From Desulfobacteraceae bacterium (GTDB lineage Bacteria; Desulfobacterota; Desulfobacteria; Desulfobacterales; JAABTS01): a DNA stretch of 43,069 nt. The stretch covers positions 1-43,069 of the forward strand of contig JAABTS010000030.1 in NCBI GenBank assembly GCA_011389735.1. The letters run 5' to 3'. Within the stretch, counting starts at the first letter, position 1, and each line of letters opens with the position of its first letter. Below, in pieces: positions 33,359 to 41,169 of the stretch. Made by a program: the position numbers and the translations under genes. The notes under the pieces were generated by a model. That model ran no database searches and was not told the DNA's origin. It was given only the letters and a program-made list of their open reading frames with translations.

Positions 33359-35359
33359 TCACCGGGTGATCACGTTCATCATGGGTTGTACTTCGGACCG
33401 GACGGTTTCTTTCATCAGTTCGGCGGTGGACATGTCTTCCATGACGGAATCGATCCTGGCCCGGCCCAATTCATCCAAACCCGTGCCGATGATTTTGCCG
33501 GTTACCGGATGTTTCACCTGTTCCCCTATTTTGAACACAATTACCTTCATCCCTGTTTTGACCCGCAATTTCTTGCCGATATCCATGACAATCTTATCGC
33601 CTTTGACCTGAACAACGATTCCTTCGACTACAGGAAGTTTGTCGGATAATTTGAGATCGATCCCCCGGCCCAGAGTTCTGAGTAGATCGATATCCACGTT
33701 TTCTCCATAAAGATCCGCGGCCGCAAGGACTTCAGTCGTTTCCACGTCCACCAGACGCGCATAAATTTCAAGTGAATTGATTCGCTCCAGGATAGACCCG
33801 AACAGCATGCAATCGGCCGATAGAATTTTTCCGGCGTCAAGGGCTTTGCTTTCTTCCACAAGCCCGCTCTGGCTTAATTGCAATTCTTCCAAAATTTTTT
33901 TCAATTCCCGGCGGTTCACCACGGAAAAGCGGGAATGATCGATCATGGCGGATGTGACAATTTCTTCGATACCAAAACTCAGCTTTTTATCTTCTCCGAT
34001 AGTCTCCCGCTTAAAATTATCCACGGCGATCCGCAGCCGGGATTCGGTTTCATGAACCTTGAGGACGTCCCGCTTGATTCGCACCGGAAATTCAGAAACA
34101 TTACCGGCCATATCTTCGGCCCGGATCGTAATGATGTTTTCGCCTTTTTCAAGCCATGCAAGCCTGCTGAAATAGACGTTTTTTCCCTGTACCGGGCCGA
34201 TCGAAAGATCATTGATGGTCACCCGTTTAAGGCCGGCGTTGTCCCTGACGTTTGCTTCGATAATAGCCTGGTCAAGATAAGTGGTTCTTTCCGTTTCCAT
34301 GCCGCGAATTCGGACAACGGGAGCAATGGCGTCCGAAACTTCCGGATCGGTCTCGATTTGAACCGGCTTTTCCCCGGCTCCGGCCAGAGGAATGACGGCG
34401 GAAGTGGTATTTCCGACGGCGTCCTTTACCTTGATTTCCAGTTCCTTTCCGCCTGAAGGAATCGGAACGGTTTTGTCGATGACGAGTTCCTTTTTCGGTT
34501 CTACTGGAATTTTGTGACCGTTAATAAAGAGTTCCGTGATCTTTGAATCGTCAAACGCGCCGCCTTTTATTGCAACGCCTCCGGCGGTAATCGAGCCGCC
34601 TTCGACGGGCGAATCGATCCGAAGCCCGGGGCCCATCCGGTCGACATTGACACGCAATGTGTGTTCGGCGCTTTTCCCTGATAAATCGACCGCTTTAATA
34701 ATAATTTGATTTTCCCCGGGATCGACAGGAACATCGATGGAAAAAGGAATCTCCTCGTTGGAAACATCGATTCGAACCTCCAGCCCTCCGACGGTGATAC
34801 GACGTACAAACGTGTCGTCTTTGGCCAAACCGCTTATGTTGACCGTGAAATCTTTTGTGAGATGTCCTTCGACGGGGGCTCGGATAACGATTTGAGGCGC
34901 CCGTCGATCCAGGCCGTCGCGCTCGATAAGCGACTTTCTGGCTTTATCCAGATAAAACCGGGCTTTGGAAGATTGTTCCATGTTCAAAGAATCGTTCAAC
35001 TCCCTGACGGCCTCGTCGATCCGCCCCTGGCCGAAATAAACGACTCCAAGCTCCCGATGAGGGAAATAATCCGTGAAATGCAATCCGTAGGTTCGCGCCC
35101 GCCGCTGATCTTCAGGCCTCTGACGAATCGCCTCCAGAAGATCGAGTTCGGCTTCTTTTAAAAAGCCGCCGTCCGCAAACGAAAGGGCGCGTTCATAATA
35201 ATTCCACCATCGATGGCGAAACGCGCCCTTGACAACACCGTAAATCTCACCGTCTTTTTTTACCGGACCCCGTTTGGGAACCGTCCCGCAATCGGAAAGC
35301 CCGATTGAAACCGCCAACACAATTAAGCCGGCGCCCAAGGCGCGAAAAGACGACTCCAT
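33359..35359 (-). CDS. Exported TPR / Ig-like / CsgG-like protein with FlgT-C-like end
   Basis: This 666-residue protein has a signal-peptide-like start ending in a Cys (LSDC, Cys24), a possible though non-canonical lipoprotein site because Asp precedes the Cys. Helical TPR-like repeats follow (about 50-145). Several Ig-like or cadherin-like beta domains occupy 155-430. A CsgG/TolB-N-like domain lies at 440-560 (RIAVDNFKRETIGEDKKLS, SRFSVVNRRELKKILEELQLSQSGL). A small beta domain at 575-650 resembles the FlgT C-terminal domain (VVEGIVVQVKGDKIVMDIGKKLRVKTGMKVIVF). Probably periplasmic or outer-membrane. AAAGGAG lies five bases before the ATG. Confidence 0.75.
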   Translation of the reverse strand: MESSFRALGAGLIVLAVSIGLSDCGTVPKRGPVKKDGEIYGVVKGAFRHRWWNYYERALSFADGGFLKEAELDLLEAIRQRPEDQRRARTYGLHFTDYFPHRELGVVYFGQGRIDEAVRELNDSLNMEQSSKARFYLDKARKSLIERDGLDRRAPQIVIRAPVEGHLTKDFTVNISGLAKDDTFVRRITVGGLEVRIDVSNEEIPFSIDVPVDPGENQIIIKAVDLSGKSAEHTLRVNVDRMGPGLRIDSPVEGGSITAGGVAIKGGAFDDSKITELFINGHKIPVEPKKELVIDKTVPIPSGGKELEIKVKDAVGNTTSAVIPLAGAGEKPVQIETDPEVSDAIAPVVRIRGMETERTTYLDQAIIEANVRDNAGLKRVTINDLSIGPVQGKNVYFSRLAWLEKGENIITIRAEDMAGNVSEFPVRIKRDVLKVHETESRLRIAVDNFKRETIGEDKKLSFGIEEIVTSAMIDHSRFSVVNRRELKKILEELQLSQSGLVEESKALDAGKILSADCMLFGSILERINSLEIYARLVDVETTEVLAAADLYGENVDIDLLRTLGRGIDLKLSDKLPVVEGIVVQVKGDKIVMDIGKKLRVKTGMKVIVFKIGEQVKHPVTGKIIGTGLDELGRARIDSVMEDMSTAELMKETVRSEVQPMMNVITR

Positions 35360-35384
35360 AAACGCTCCTTTCCTTATTATTATA

Positions 35385-35490
35385 TATGGTTTTTCAGAAA
35401 TTACATTTCACAAGTCGGCAGATCCGGGATAATACGGTTGCTTATATCCCATCCGGCGGCGCAGTGAGTTTCGATTTCCGGAAGATGATA
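35385..35490 (+). repeat. Family B palindromic repeat, copy B7
   Basis: A 106-bp copy from TATGGTTTTTCAGAAATTAC to CGATTTCCGGAAGATGATA, with more base changes than most copies. It lies between the two exported proteins, so it would be transcribed if they form one operon. Confidence 0.75.
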
Positions 35491-35524
35491 GAAGCCCGTA
35501 TCGATAATCCCCCGACCGCCGGGA

Positions 35525-36655
35525 CTATTTCAAAGACAGATCCAGTTTTTCCGGAGCAAAGTCTTCTACAGAAAGCTTTGCGCCGCCAACGTCTTTTTGA
35601 TCCGTTGCTTCGGCCAGTTCCTCGCTAGTCCCCTTGTATCTCAAATTGAGAACCAGCAGACCGCCGGCTTTGTTCCAGCCTTCTTTTTTACATGACGCGA
35701 CTTTGCTCATTTCTTCGAGAAACCGGATGACCTGTTTGTATTCAGAGAACGATGTGACGCCGACCACGTTGACTTTCAGGGGCAGTCCATTGTTTAGAAA
35801 GTCCTGGAAAGACGCCAGAATGGCGTCTGCAATATAACCGTCCACCGCTTTTTCAGCCGCTTTTTGAAGCGCTTTCGCGGCGCCTTCGAGTTCGCTTATA
35901 TGAGCCGTTTTGCCTTTTTCCACCACCGCCCCCAGGATCGATCCGGACTGGCTGTGCATGATTTTGGCCTGCAAACTCGCACTCATGGTTTTAAATCCCG
36001 TATCCGCGATTACGACATCGCTCTTGTGAACAGTCGCTTTCCCGAGGACGACATATTGAGCGCCGAACATCATGCCGAGCGCTTTTGCGGCGTTTTCATT
36101 TCCCGCAAGCGCCTGTTTGGATTGCCCCATCTGATTGGCCGCCTCCACCTGGGCCTTATCGACGATCTCGAAGCCTTTTTTCTGGAGCAGGGAAATCATT
36201 TCAGTTTCCGCAAGCCGCATGCCTTCGATTTCAAGACCGCTGTAGTCTTCGTCGATCAGAACCATCAGCTTCGGCTTTTCAAGGCTTTCCAGAAGGATTT
36301 TCATGGCGATCAATCGGTCTTTGACTTTGTCCAACGAAATTTCGGATTTTATTTTGACGGTGTAAAAATCATCTTTTTTACTTTTTTCCAGGATTTCGAA
36401 ACCGGCGATAAATCCTTCCGTATGCGTAAAAATTTCGTCCTTCTGAACTTCGAAGTTTTTAATTTCGGTTTCCGACTGAACAAAGGTTCCGGCGCCTTGC
36501 TCAACGGCCGACCGCTGAGCGTCTCGAACGGCCGCATCGTAGGATACCGTGGACATGCCTTCCGTTACAATGGTTTTGTTTTCCGCCCATGCAAACGACG
36601 CCGATAAAAAACACACGAAAACCATTGCCGGCCATTTGACGAATAATGCTTTCAT
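35525..36655 (-). CDS. Exported FlgT-N/LPP20-like protein
   Basis: This 376-residue protein has a clear signal peptide (MKALFVKWPAMVFVCFLSASFAWA, cleavage after about residue 24). The next 85 residues match the FlgT N-terminal/LPP20-type fold (TEGMSTVSYDAAVRDAQRSAVEQGAGTFVQSETEI to FYTVKIKSEISLDKVKDRL). The middle (120-270) reads like a CsgG/FlgT-middle domain (LMVLIDEDYSGLEIEGM, FGAQYVVLGKATV). I chose ATG 36655 because AAAGGATT precedes it and the signal peptide begins there. A frame to 36850 would run into repeat B8. It is next to the CsgG-like gene on the same strand. Confidence 0.75.
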   Translation of the reverse strand: MKALFVKWPAMVFVCFLSASFAWAENKTIVTEGMSTVSYDAAVRDAQRSAVEQGAGTFVQSETEIKNFEVQKDEIFTHTEGFIAGFEILEKSKKDDFYTVKIKSEISLDKVKDRLIAMKILLESLEKPKLMVLIDEDYSGLEIEGMRLAETEMISLLQKKGFEIVDKAQVEAANQMGQSKQALAGNENAAKALGMMFGAQYVVLGKATVHKSDVVIADTGFKTMSASLQAKIMHSQSGSILGAVVEKGKTAHISELEGAAKALQKAAEKAVDGYIADAILASFQDFLNNGLPLKVNVVGVTSFSEYKQVIRFLEEMSKVASCKKEGWNKAGGLLVLNLRYKGTSEELAEATDQKDVGGAKLSVEDFAPEKLDLSLK

Positions 36656-36777
36656 TTTTTCAATCCTTTCCCTGGGGCGTTTATGGTACTGAATGCGGGC
36701 TCTTAAAAAAAATATGATATCCCACCGAAAGCCGGAAGGATTATGAACCCAAATGTTTCCGGCCTGCGATAGGGTTT

Positions 36778-36898
36778 TATAACCTTCCGGAAATTTAATT
36801 TCACTACTTTGCCGGCCCGGGATATGCGTCCCCGGATATCCGAACAGCATGATCCCGGGACTTCAGCTTCATGAAATTTTATTTCTGAAAACCGTATA
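36778..36898 (-). repeat. Family B palindromic repeat, copy B8
   Basis: A 121-bp copy in reverse orientation, from TATAACCTTCCGGAAATTTA to ATTTTATTTCTGAAAACCGTATA. The loop is slightly enlarged (GGGATATGCGTCCCCGGATA). It lies upstream of the FlgT-like gene and pairs with copy B9 about 100 bases further right. Confidence 0.75.
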
Positions 36899-36999
36899 TC
36901 AGGGTTGTTCTAAAATATCAATATTAACGACGGTCAAAATTTGAGTTACGGTAAAAATTATCTCTTTCATTAAGCCGCCGATTTTGATAAACATACTGA

Positions 37000-37187
37000 T
37001 ATATGGCTTTTCAGATAATTAATCTCACTGTGTTGTCGGCCCTGGGATATACGAATTTTATTATTTTGAATGTTGAATGTTGAATGTTGAATGGTGGATG
37101 TGAGCCCCTTTAGCATTTAACATTTAGCATTCAACACAAAATGAAACAATCCCGGGCTCGCCGCCTTGTGAAATCTTACTTGGTTTT
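37000..37187 (-). repeat. Family B palindromic repeat, copy B9, with inserted inner palindrome
   Basis: Reverse orientation. The loop is enlarged by about 80 bases holding TTGAATGTTGAATGTTGAA-type repeats and an answering TAGCATTTAACATTTAGCAT block, as in copy B2. It sits upstream of the DUF2284 gene. The outermost right arm has lost similarity after GTGAAATCTTAC. Confidence 0.8.
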
Positions 37188-37249
37188 AACTTCGGCGTTT
37201 TTTCTCGCATGAAAACCTGTCGTTAATCGATATAAAAACTTTTAACCTT

Positions 37250-37873
37250 ATGTTTACGCCGATGTCAAATATGAAATCATTTTCAAAGGATCAAAAACTG
37301 AAGGAACTGGTAAGGATCGCCCGGGAACTCGGAGCGGCCGAAGCCGGAATCGTGTCTCCGAACGATATTTTTGTCGAAGACGCCCTGGCGGATCTTTGCC
37401 GCAAACCACGATGCCCTGCTTTCGGGCTATCCGCCGGTTGCCCGCCCCATGTGTCCGGGCCCGCCGGTTTCCGGGAAATGAAAAAACGTATGCGTCATGC
37501 GATCGTGATAAAAATCGATGTTCCTGCGTCCGTGCTGTTTTCCGATCAACGTATCGATATCATGCGCTTTCTTCATGAAACTGCGTCTGAAATTGAACGA
37601 TCCGCCGTTGGAATGGGATATTCCGAATCCAGAGCCTTTGCCGGCGGTTCATGTAAAACGCTTTTTTGCCGGGATTATGCGGAGTGTCGAGTCATTTCGG
37701 AACGCGGAGCGTGTCGCCGTCCGGAATCCGCCAGACCCTCCATGTCCGGATTCGGAATCAATGTGTCGAAATTATTGCAGGCGGCCGGGTTTAACGGCGA
37801 ATTCCAAACCGAAGCGGCCTACGACGACGAAGAATCGATGTCATGGGTGGCGGGGCTGATCGCACTTGCTTGA
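37250..37873 (+). CDS. DUF2284 metal-binding protein
   Basis: This 207-residue protein has the DUF2284 cysteine pattern: CRKPRCPAFGLSAGCPPHVSGPAGFREM near residues 50-75, then GGSCKTLFCRDYAECRVISERGACRRPESARPSMSGFGINV near 132-172, with the SMS-type end. The family is a predicted metal-binding (probably iron-sulfur) protein of unknown reaction, common in anaerobes. ATGs at 37250, 37262 and 37271 are all possible starts; none has a clear ribosome binding site, so the first ten residues are uncertain. Confidence 0.8.
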   Translation: MFTPMSNMKSFSKDQKLKELVRIARELGAAEAGIVSPNDIFVEDALADLCRKPRCPAFGLSAGCPPHVSGPAGFREMKKRMRHAIVIKIDVPASVLFSDQRIDIMRFLHETASEIERSAVGMGYSESRAFAGGSCKTLFCRDYAECRVISERGACRRPESARPSMSGFGINVSKLLQAAGFNGEFQTEAAYDDEESMSWVAGLIALA

Positions 37874-37882
37874 AAAGCCCCT

Positions 37883-37943
37883 GCACATTCCCCAAGCACA
37901 TTCCCCCAGCATATTCCCCCAGCATATTCCCCCAGCATATTCC
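37883..37943 (+). repeat. Tandem repeat, 13-bp unit, about five copies
   Basis: Units beginning GCACATTCCCC or GCATATTCCCC start at 37883, 37896, 37909, 37922 and 37935. They lie ten bases after the DUF2284 stop. The last three units are identical and the first two differ by one base (CAC for TAT), so the tract probably grew by slippage. Confidence 0.85.
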
Positions 37944-38059
37944 ATAGATTTCAGGTAATTGATTCCAAAGGGCGCATCCATCTTAGGCCATCCGAAGCAG
38001 TTCGCCGACGGAGCCTGACAAAAGGTGTTTAACCCTAACAGCGTTTTCCTTGCCCTTGC

Positions 38060-38410
38060 TTAAAAGGTGATCACCTCGTATCCCTGTTCCATGTATTTCG
38101 CCAAACTTGGATGCCCTTTCATTTCTTTGCACAAGGTAAGGCCCTGAGCCTCCACTCCTTCCAACGCTCCCATTTTTGAGGAACAGGCGTGGCATACGCA
38201 TTCAATCAGGCCCTTTTCCCGTACCGCCAGATACAATTTGCCGAAAGGCGCGTTTTCGTCATTCAATTCATTGGCAAGCCTGGTGGCGCTCCCCTCGATC
38301 ACCAGCTTAACTTCATAGCCCTTCTCGTTCATATCAAGGGCGTTTAGCAACACATGCACAAAACACATAGGTTCGCCGTTAAACGCAACTAAAACTATTT
38401 TCCCGCTCAT
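38060..38410 (-). CDS. DsrE-family protein
   Basis: This 116-residue protein has the DsrE/DsrF-like alpha/beta layout. It starts with a beta strand (KIVLVAFNGEPMCFVHVLLNALDM) and has VKLVIEGSATRLANEL, then ECVCHACSSKMGALEGVEAQGLTL and a final strand (GYEVITF). The Cys-rich loop (ECVCHACSSK) lies where sulfur-relay relatives carry their active cysteine. GGAGGT lies six bases before the ATG. It is a single gene here and not part of a dsr cluster, so a sulfur-transfer role is likely but not shown. Confidence 0.75.
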   Translation of the reverse strand: MSGKIVLVAFNGEPMCFVHVLLNALDMNEKGYEVKLVIEGSATRLANELNDENAPFGKLYLAVREKGLIECVCHACSSKMGALEGVEAQGLTLCKEMKGHPSLAKYMEQGYEVITF

Positions 38411-38546
38411 TCTTTTACCTCCATCAAGTTTTTATAGTCCGATTTCAAAATCCGTGGAGACAATACTCAATTATCGTTTCCACGCAGCCTCTTGAGACCC
38501 GGTTTTTTTTTCGAAGAAACCGCCCGGCTTCAGATTAGATCTATGG

Positions 38547-38657
38547 CTACAGGCTTTCATAAATCGGATTTTACTGTGTTGTCGGCCCGGAATATACGAA
38601 TAGTAAGTAACATCCCCAGCCTGCCTCTTTGTGAAATTTAATTTTTGAAAAATTGTA
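38547..38657 (-). repeat. Family B palindromic repeat, copy B10
   Basis: A 111-bp copy in reverse orientation, with left end CTACAGGCTTTCATAAATCG, core TGTGTTGTCGGCCCGGAATA and right end TTGTGAAATTTAATTTTTGA. It has no loop insert. Confidence 0.75.
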
Positions 38658-38856
38658 CAAGGATTTACGATTTTCGCCGGTCACCCTGGATTTCAACGAA
38701 TATCGAAAAATTTGAACATCGAGTTTTACTGTTTTTCAAATCACATCCCCCAACCAACAAAATAAGAGTACATCAGAATCAGGGATCATGCAATATTTCC
38801 ATTAAATTAAATCAAGTATAATTATGACCGGGAAAATGGGAGTGCGCCCAACACAT

Positions 38857-39003
38857 GGGCCTGGTTCCATTTCCTGCCAATATGTTTTCACCGCAGAGGC
38901 GCAGAGGACGCAAATCATTTAATTTATTTCACCTTTGCGAACTCTGTCTCTCAGCGGTGAGTCTATTGAACCGGCCGTCATGGCCGAAGTTGGAACCAAG
39001 CCC
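38857..39003 (+). repeat. Family C nested inverted repeat, copy C4
   Basis: Outer arms are GGGCCTGGTTCCATTTCCTG at 38857 and ATGGCCGAAGTTGGAACCAA near 38980-38999. The interior is a fourth, different palindrome: TCACCGCAGAGGCGCAGAGG on the left and CTCTCAGCGGTGA on the right. This type is found in many unrelated bacterial genomes. Confidence 0.75.
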
Positions 39004-39316
39004 TTTTTGTTCTATCATGGTGAATCGATTGATCGTCTGAATCCACGCCAAAGATACCTGTCTGAAATAGGACCGTTACTGCCTAAACACGGTAATACCT
39101 GAAAACAACAAAAAGTTTATCGGAAAGGTAATGGTTGATTTTTCAATCGAAATTCATATTATCATCCAATTTAGGTTTTTCTGGGCATGTTTCTTGCTGA
39201 AGTTCGTTTAAATCAAAAATATGGTCATTTTGAACCGTAAAATGGCCGAAATAAACTGAAAAATGCAATTTTTTAGAAAAGGGCAATTTTCATACCAGGA
39301 AAAACCAAAGTTGGAC

Positions 39317-39452
39317 TATAATAATTAATTTCACTGCTTTGTCGGCCCGGTGATATACGAATTTTATTATGTTGAATGTTGGATGTTAGTTTCCCTCATT
39401 TAGCATTGAACACAAAATGCAACAATCCCGGTCCTGCCGCCTTATGAAATGC
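39317..39452 (-). repeat. Family B palindromic repeat, copy B11, damaged at both ends
   Basis: Reverse orientation with a short loop insert (TGTTGAATGTTGGATGTT, TTTAGCATTGAACA). The left end lacks the CTTTTCAG block. The right arm stops inside CCGCCTTATGAAATG, and pseudogene sequence starts at that point. Confidence 0.75.
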
Positions 39453-40146
39453 TGCACAACACCCCGGGAGATATCGATTCGGAAATAAGACGCCATTGCG
39501 AGCCCTATCCGGTGGAATTCTTGACCGGCGAGACCTTGAAGGAAGTCACGACGGACAGCGTGATTTTTTTCGAGCGGAAAAACCTTGAAATCGGATCCGG
39601 CCATCTGGAACGGCGGTTTACGCCCGCTTCCCCTTTACCGGGCCTCCGGCTTTACGCAATCGCCCAATGAATGGCCCAAGACGGATGAATTTCTGCGGCA
39701 TTACGAATTTCAGAATGTGTTTTTTACCGGAGACGCCGCAGGCACGCCGGACGCCTTGCCCAAACAGGCGTATCACGCCCTCGACATGGGCAAGCGGGCG
39801 GCTCTGAATCTCGTTCGATCCGCCCCGCCGGAAAGCCGCTCAAACCTTTCAAGCCGTCGCTCAAACCGCTCCTGATCGCTTTCGGGGACTGGATAGGTTC
39901 ATGATCGCGGGAAACACAGTGGTCGCCGGAACCGCTCTAAGCGCACTCAAGGAATCGGTCTTTCATCTGGTGATGACCCGGCTCGATCCATCCGGTGTTT
40001 TGAGAAAACCCCTTCGTCTTTCCGCTCGGGCCGGTGAATCGGCCTTGCGGTTTTTGATGGCCAATTCTTTGTCTCCAGGCATGTTATTGAAGCTTGGAAA
40101 TGTGCGCCTGTTACAGGTTATCCCAATGAAATCAAATATGATCTGA
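39449..40146 (+). pseudogene. Decayed FAD-dependent NADH dehydrogenase-like gene (C-terminal part only)
   Basis: Reading all three + frames gives pieces of one protein. LLHNTPGDIDSEIRRHCEPYPVEFLTGETLK is in frame 2 from 39449. PNEWPKTDEFLRHYEFQNVFFTGDAAGTPDALPKQAYHALDMGKRAALNLVR is in frame 0 (39660-39825). KPFKPSLKPLLIAFGDWIGS is in frame 2 (39842-39901). MIAGNTVVAGTALSALKESVFHLVMTRLDP is in frame 1 from 39901. The GDAA block with AYHALDMGKRAA is the second FAD-binding motif of NDH-2-like oxidoreductases. The N-terminal GxGxxG half is gone and repeat B11 lies at the breakpoint. The end overlaps the next minus-strand gene. Confidence 0.75.
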
Positions 40147-41014
40147 GATTCGTTTTTTTGCCGCTCAACCCCAGTTTTCTACGGATATTTTTTCGGTGAA
40201 AATCAACTGCGTGGGCGGAAATGCCTAAAACGGAAGCGATTTCCTTGGTGGAGAGGCCTTCCTTGACCAAATCCGCTGTCTGCAGCTCGAGAGGCGTTAG
40301 TTGCATGGGAAGAGCGGACGCTTTTTTCAGAAAAGGGGATATCACGTCGTTCAAATGGGATTCCACGATGCCCAGGATGGTTTTCTGATGATCGTTCAGG
40401 TGTGTTTCCTTTAGTTTGTCAACGTACCGGATCACCAGTTGACGGATATTCGACACGACGCGTTCTTCCAACTCCCGTTTGTCGGTTTCCCGCTGCTCGA
40501 CCAGAACCCGGAGCGCTGTATTGACTTCCTCCAGGTTCCGGCTTTTTTGCGCCAGCTCTATTTCACGTTTCCGGATCAATTCCTCGGACAGCTTCAGGGG
40601 CGTGATGTTTTCATGGGCGATTAAAACGGAATGCGCACCGGCGCCCTCGATCCGAGTCACGCGCATGTAAAACCAGTAGTCGCCGTCCACGGTAATGCAT
40701 GGATATTCCTGGGTGAACTCGTTTAATTCGCCGAGGATTACTGACTGAACACCCTGCTTTGCTTTGACGGCGGTTTCTTCTTCCCTGGCGCGTCCGCAGA
40801 CTTCAAGATAATTCAACCCTAAAGAATCAGGCGGGCCCGATAGTTCATTATGAACCGCGAATTCTCGCCAGGCGCGGTTGGTTTCCAGAATTACACCGTT
40901 TTTATCAATAATGGCGATATTTGCCGACATGGAATCGATAATTGTCCGGTCGAATATTTCCAGCCCGGAATTTTGGGCTGTTGAATGGTTTTCATTGTAA
41001 CTGTTAGAAATCAT
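40118..41014 (-). CDS. PAS domain - LuxR-type HTH transcriptional regulator
   Basis: This 298-residue protein has a PAS domain at about 20-140 (DSMSANIAIIDKNGVILETNRAWREFAV, YPCITVDGDYWFYMRVTRIEGAGAHSVLIAHENITPLK). A coiled coil follows (about 145-190). The C-terminal LuxR/GerE helix-turn-helix (about 238-290) reads LTPLELQTADLVKEGLSTKEIASVLGISAHAVDFHRKNIRRKLGLSG. This is a one-component regulator of a kind frequent in sulfate reducers. Only a weak GGAT site precedes the ATG. The methyltransferase gene at 41170 is divergent from it and is a possible target. Confidence 0.85.
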   Translation of the reverse strand: MISNSYNENHSTAQNSGLEIFDRTIIDSMSANIAIIDKNGVILETNRAWREFAVHNELSGPPDSLGLNYLEVCGRAREEETAVKAKQGVQSVILGELNEFTQEYPCITVDGDYWFYMRVTRIEGAGAHSVLIAHENITPLKLSEELIRKREIELAQKSRNLEEVNTALRVLVEQRETDKRELEERVVSNIRQLVIRYVDKLKETHLNDHQKTILGIVESHLNDVISPFLKKASALPMQLTPLELQTADLVKEGLSTKEIASVLGISAHAVDFHRKNIRRKLGLSGKKTNLRSYLISLG

Positions 41015-41169
41015 AATTTTAAATCCAATTTCATGGTAGTTTATACCTCCTGATATACGATGATATTTCTCTCATTGCATATTTCTATTATGTTTTTACA
41101 TTATTTGTCAAAGATCAATTTTTATAACCACAAATTTTTATCACGAAAGATAAAAAGAAAGGAGCGGAA

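Larger units (their letters stand above)
38411..39316 (+). other. Repeat-rich gene-free region
   Basis: About 900 bp without a credible gene. It contains family B copy B10 (38547-38657) and family C copy C4 (38857-39003). The rest is AT-rich, with no tRNA, hairpin-plus-T-run or long frame that I can support. Confidence 0.55.

Noticed and set aside
36656-36850. N-terminal extension of the FlgT-like protein
   Set aside because: The internal ATG at 36655 has a ribosome binding site and starts a clean signal peptide; the extension lies in repeat B8.
37883-37943. CRISPR-like appearance of the 13-bp tract
   Set aside because: Units are directly contiguous without spacers and no cas gene is in the window.
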